Source of the DNA: Leifsonia tongyongensis
Lineage (GTDB): Bacteria; Actinomycetota; Actinomycetes; Actinomycetales; Microbacteriaceae
Assembly: GCF_010686705.1 (NCBI RefSeq)
Contig: NZ_JAAGWY010000002.1
Coordinates: 706,001 to 770,000, forward strand
Direction of reading: 5' to 3'
DNA: 64,000 nt
The position numbers were made by a program, and so were the translations under genes. Below are positions 62,663-64,000 of this stretch, piece by piece (the stretch's first letter is position 1; each line of letters starts with the position of its first letter). The notes beneath the pieces are model-generated. The model made no database searches. It saw nothing but the letters and a program-made list of their open reading frames with translations, and was not told the origin of the DNA.

Positions 62663-63730
62663 ATGGCCCGTACACCCGAGAAGCGCGCGGCGAGCGTCGA
62701 GCCCATCATGCACCGCGCGGCGCGCATCGAGGACGTCTTCCACGAGTTCCGCGCGAAGCGTGCCCGCAAAAGGGGCTTTCTCTCCACCGTCCTCCCGTAC
62801 ACCGGGTACGGCGCGCCGACCTGGGCGCGCATCCTCGGGCGCGTAGTACTCGCACGCGACCCGCGGCCCGGCAGCCGATCGGAGACCGCCAACAGACGGC
62901 GCGAGGAGAGCATCCGGGGCTGGCGGTCCTTCATCAGCGTGCCCATCAGCGACGTCCCGGTCACGATCGAGATCGAGGGCACCACCCACGAGGTCCGCCC
63001 CGACCGCGGCGGCGTCATCGACACCGTGATCCCCGTGCAGCTGTCGCCGGGCTGGCACACCGTCCGGATGTACACGGCCGACTCGAAGGGCGCCGTCGAG
63101 TCCCCCGTCTTCATCGTCGACCCCTCTGCCCGCTTCGGCGTGATCTCGGACATCGACGACACCGTCATGGTGACCGCGCTCCCCCGGCCCTTCCTCGCCT
63201 TCTGGAACACGTTCGTCCTCGACGAGCACGCACGCGTCCCGACGCCCGGTATGGCGGTGCTGCTCGAGCGACTCGCGGCCACGCATCCGGGGGCACCCGT
63301 GATCTACCTCTCGACAGGCGCCTGGAATGTCGCGCCGACGATCAAGCGCTTCCTGTCGCGCAACCTCTTTCCTCCGGGCGCGCTGCTGCTCACCGACTGG
63401 GGGCCGACCCACGATCGCTGGTTCCGCAGCGGCCAGTTGCACAAAGAGTCGAGCCTTGAGCGGCTTGCGGGCGAATTCCCCGGTCTGCGCTGGCTCCTCA
63501 TCGGCGACGACGGGCAGCACGACGAGACCATCTACGGCGAGTTCACGACCAAGCATCCCGAGAACGTCGCCGCGGTCGCCATCCGCCAGTTGTCGACAGG
63601 TGAGGCGGTGCTCGCGGGTGGTCGTTCCAAGGCGGAGAAGCACTCGGAGACGAGCGGCGTGCCGTGGGTGTACTCGCCCGACGGCGCCGGCCTCAGCGAC
63701 CAGCTCAGGGAACTCGGCATCCTGACCTGA
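62663..63730 (+). CDS. App1-type phosphatase domain protein (DUF2183)
   Basis: A 355-residue protein with the HAD-like phosphatase motif GVISDIDDTV (DIDDT at 163-167), which gives the DxDxT of the App1 phosphatidate phosphatase domain. YLSTGAWNVAPTIKRFL and LLIGDDGQHDETIYGEF are the other family motifs. The first 90 residues are basic (KRARKRGFL). No membrane helix is evident. It may act on phospholipids; the substrate is unproven. A 214-bp gap with no gene precedes it. Confidence 0.9.
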   Translation: MARTPEKRAASVEPIMHRAARIEDVFHEFRAKRARKRGFLSTVLPYTGYGAPTWARILGRVVLARDPRPGSRSETANRRREESIRGWRSFISVPISDVPVTIEIEGTTHEVRPDRGGVIDTVIPVQLSPGWHTVRMYTADSKGAVESPVFIVDPSARFGVISDIDDTVMVTALPRPFLAFWNTFVLDEHARVPTPGMAVLLERLAATHPGAPVIYLSTGAWNVAPTIKRFLSRNLFPPGALLLTDWGPTHDRWFRSGQLHKESSLERLAGEFPGLRWLLIGDDGQHDETIYGEFTTKHPENVAAVAIRQLSTGEAVLAGGRSKAEKHSETSGVPWVYSPDGAGLSDQLRELGILT

Positions 63731-63762
63731 CCTCTGTCGGTGGCGGCCGCGATACTGGTCTC

Positions 63763-64000
63763 ATGCCGACGCACGCGGGGTACGCCGACCTCTACCGGTT
63801 CCGTCAGGCCGCCCACGCACTGGCCTCGCCCCTGGAGTCACCGACGGCCGTGACCGACCGGCTGCTCGCGGTCCAGGCGCAGGACTTCGCAGCCGCGTGC
63901 TGGGCTCTCGGCGTACGGACGGCGGATTCATCGCAGGCCGACGTCATCGCCGCACTCGAACGCGGAGAGATCGTCCGCTCCTGGCCGATGCGCGGCACGC
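63763..64000 (+). CDS. Winged helix DNA-binding domain protein, N-terminal part (cut by window edge)
   Basis: The first 79 residues of a protein of the HTH_42/AlkZ-related family, which often acts in DNA alkylation repair (glycosylases). YADLYRFRQAAHAL is followed by RLLAVQAQDFAAACWALGVRT and DVIAALERGEIVRSWPMRGT, the usual conserved start of the family. The ATG is 32 bp after the App1-type gene. The catalytic part is outside the window. Confidence 0.85.
   Translation, partial: MPTHAGYADLYRFRQAAHALASPLESPTAVTDRLLAVQAQDFAAACWALGVRTADSSQADVIAALERGEIVRSWPMRGT

Noticed and set aside
62449-63282. Upstream extension of the second TetR frame opposite the App1-type gene
   Set aside because: Family sequence begins only after the GTG at 62448, which has a good ribosome site; the extension is antisense to the App1-type gene.

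Overview
The window comes from a high-GC actinobacterium, most likely a member of the Microbacteriaceae (Leifsonia-like). This is inferred from the very high GC content, the frequent GTG/TTG starts, the 4-bp ATGA/GTGA overlaps, and the housekeeping gene order. It looks like ordinary chromosome. I see no insertion sequence, prophage, CRISPR array, tRNA or rRNA. Almost all core genes lie on the minus strand; the plus-strand genes are mostly single accessory genes set between core blocks.

Read in the direction of the minus strand (right to left), the core is leuS, comEA, comEC, holA, [rpsT on +], lepA, hemW, hrcA, dnaJ, rsmE, HIT, phoH, ybeY, CNNM/CorC-like, era, then leuA, recO, uppS, dusB, dgt, DUF4282 gene, dnaG. 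This runs from DNA uptake and replication through translation, heat shock, ribosome maturation, cell-wall lipid carrier synthesis and RNA modification. A perfect CIRCE operator sits before hrcA-dnaJ, and a leucine-rich leader peptide with a strong hairpin sits before leuA.

Accessory blocks interrupt this core. At 16.9-25.8 kb there is an esterase plus an 849-residue rhomboid-like/MprF-like fusion, then a two-component system (histidine kinase, LuxR-type regulator) followed by an ATPase/permease pair of the MacB/LolD type. At 9.9-12.4 kb there are a YbaK-type deacylase, a DUF559 nuclease-like protein, and a FrnE-like thioredoxin-fold protein with a translationally coupled 51-residue Cys-containing ORF. 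At 33.0-34.0 kb there are two tandem DUF4870 genes. At 40.3-41.0 kb lies the decayed remnant of a secreted protein gene.

The left end (1-4.2 kb) is a peptide-type ABC importer (substrate-binding lipoprotein, two permeases, and an ATPase cut by the window edge). The right part (49.4-64 kb) holds pabB facing a class IV aminotransferase (folate branch), the cydABDC operon for cytochrome bd oxidase with a divergent TetR gene, a complete glycine betaine/choline-type ABC importer with a TetR gene upstream, an App1-type phosphatase, and the start of a winged-helix protein.

Points most worth checking: the leuA leader (16789-16852), the rhomboid-like/MprF-like fusion without the rhomboid GxSG motif, the coupled small Cys ORF (11556-11711), the comEC frame that runs 289 nt into holA (probably a lost stop or frameshift), the internally deleted secreted-protein gene (40412-40992), and several genes that look leaderless.
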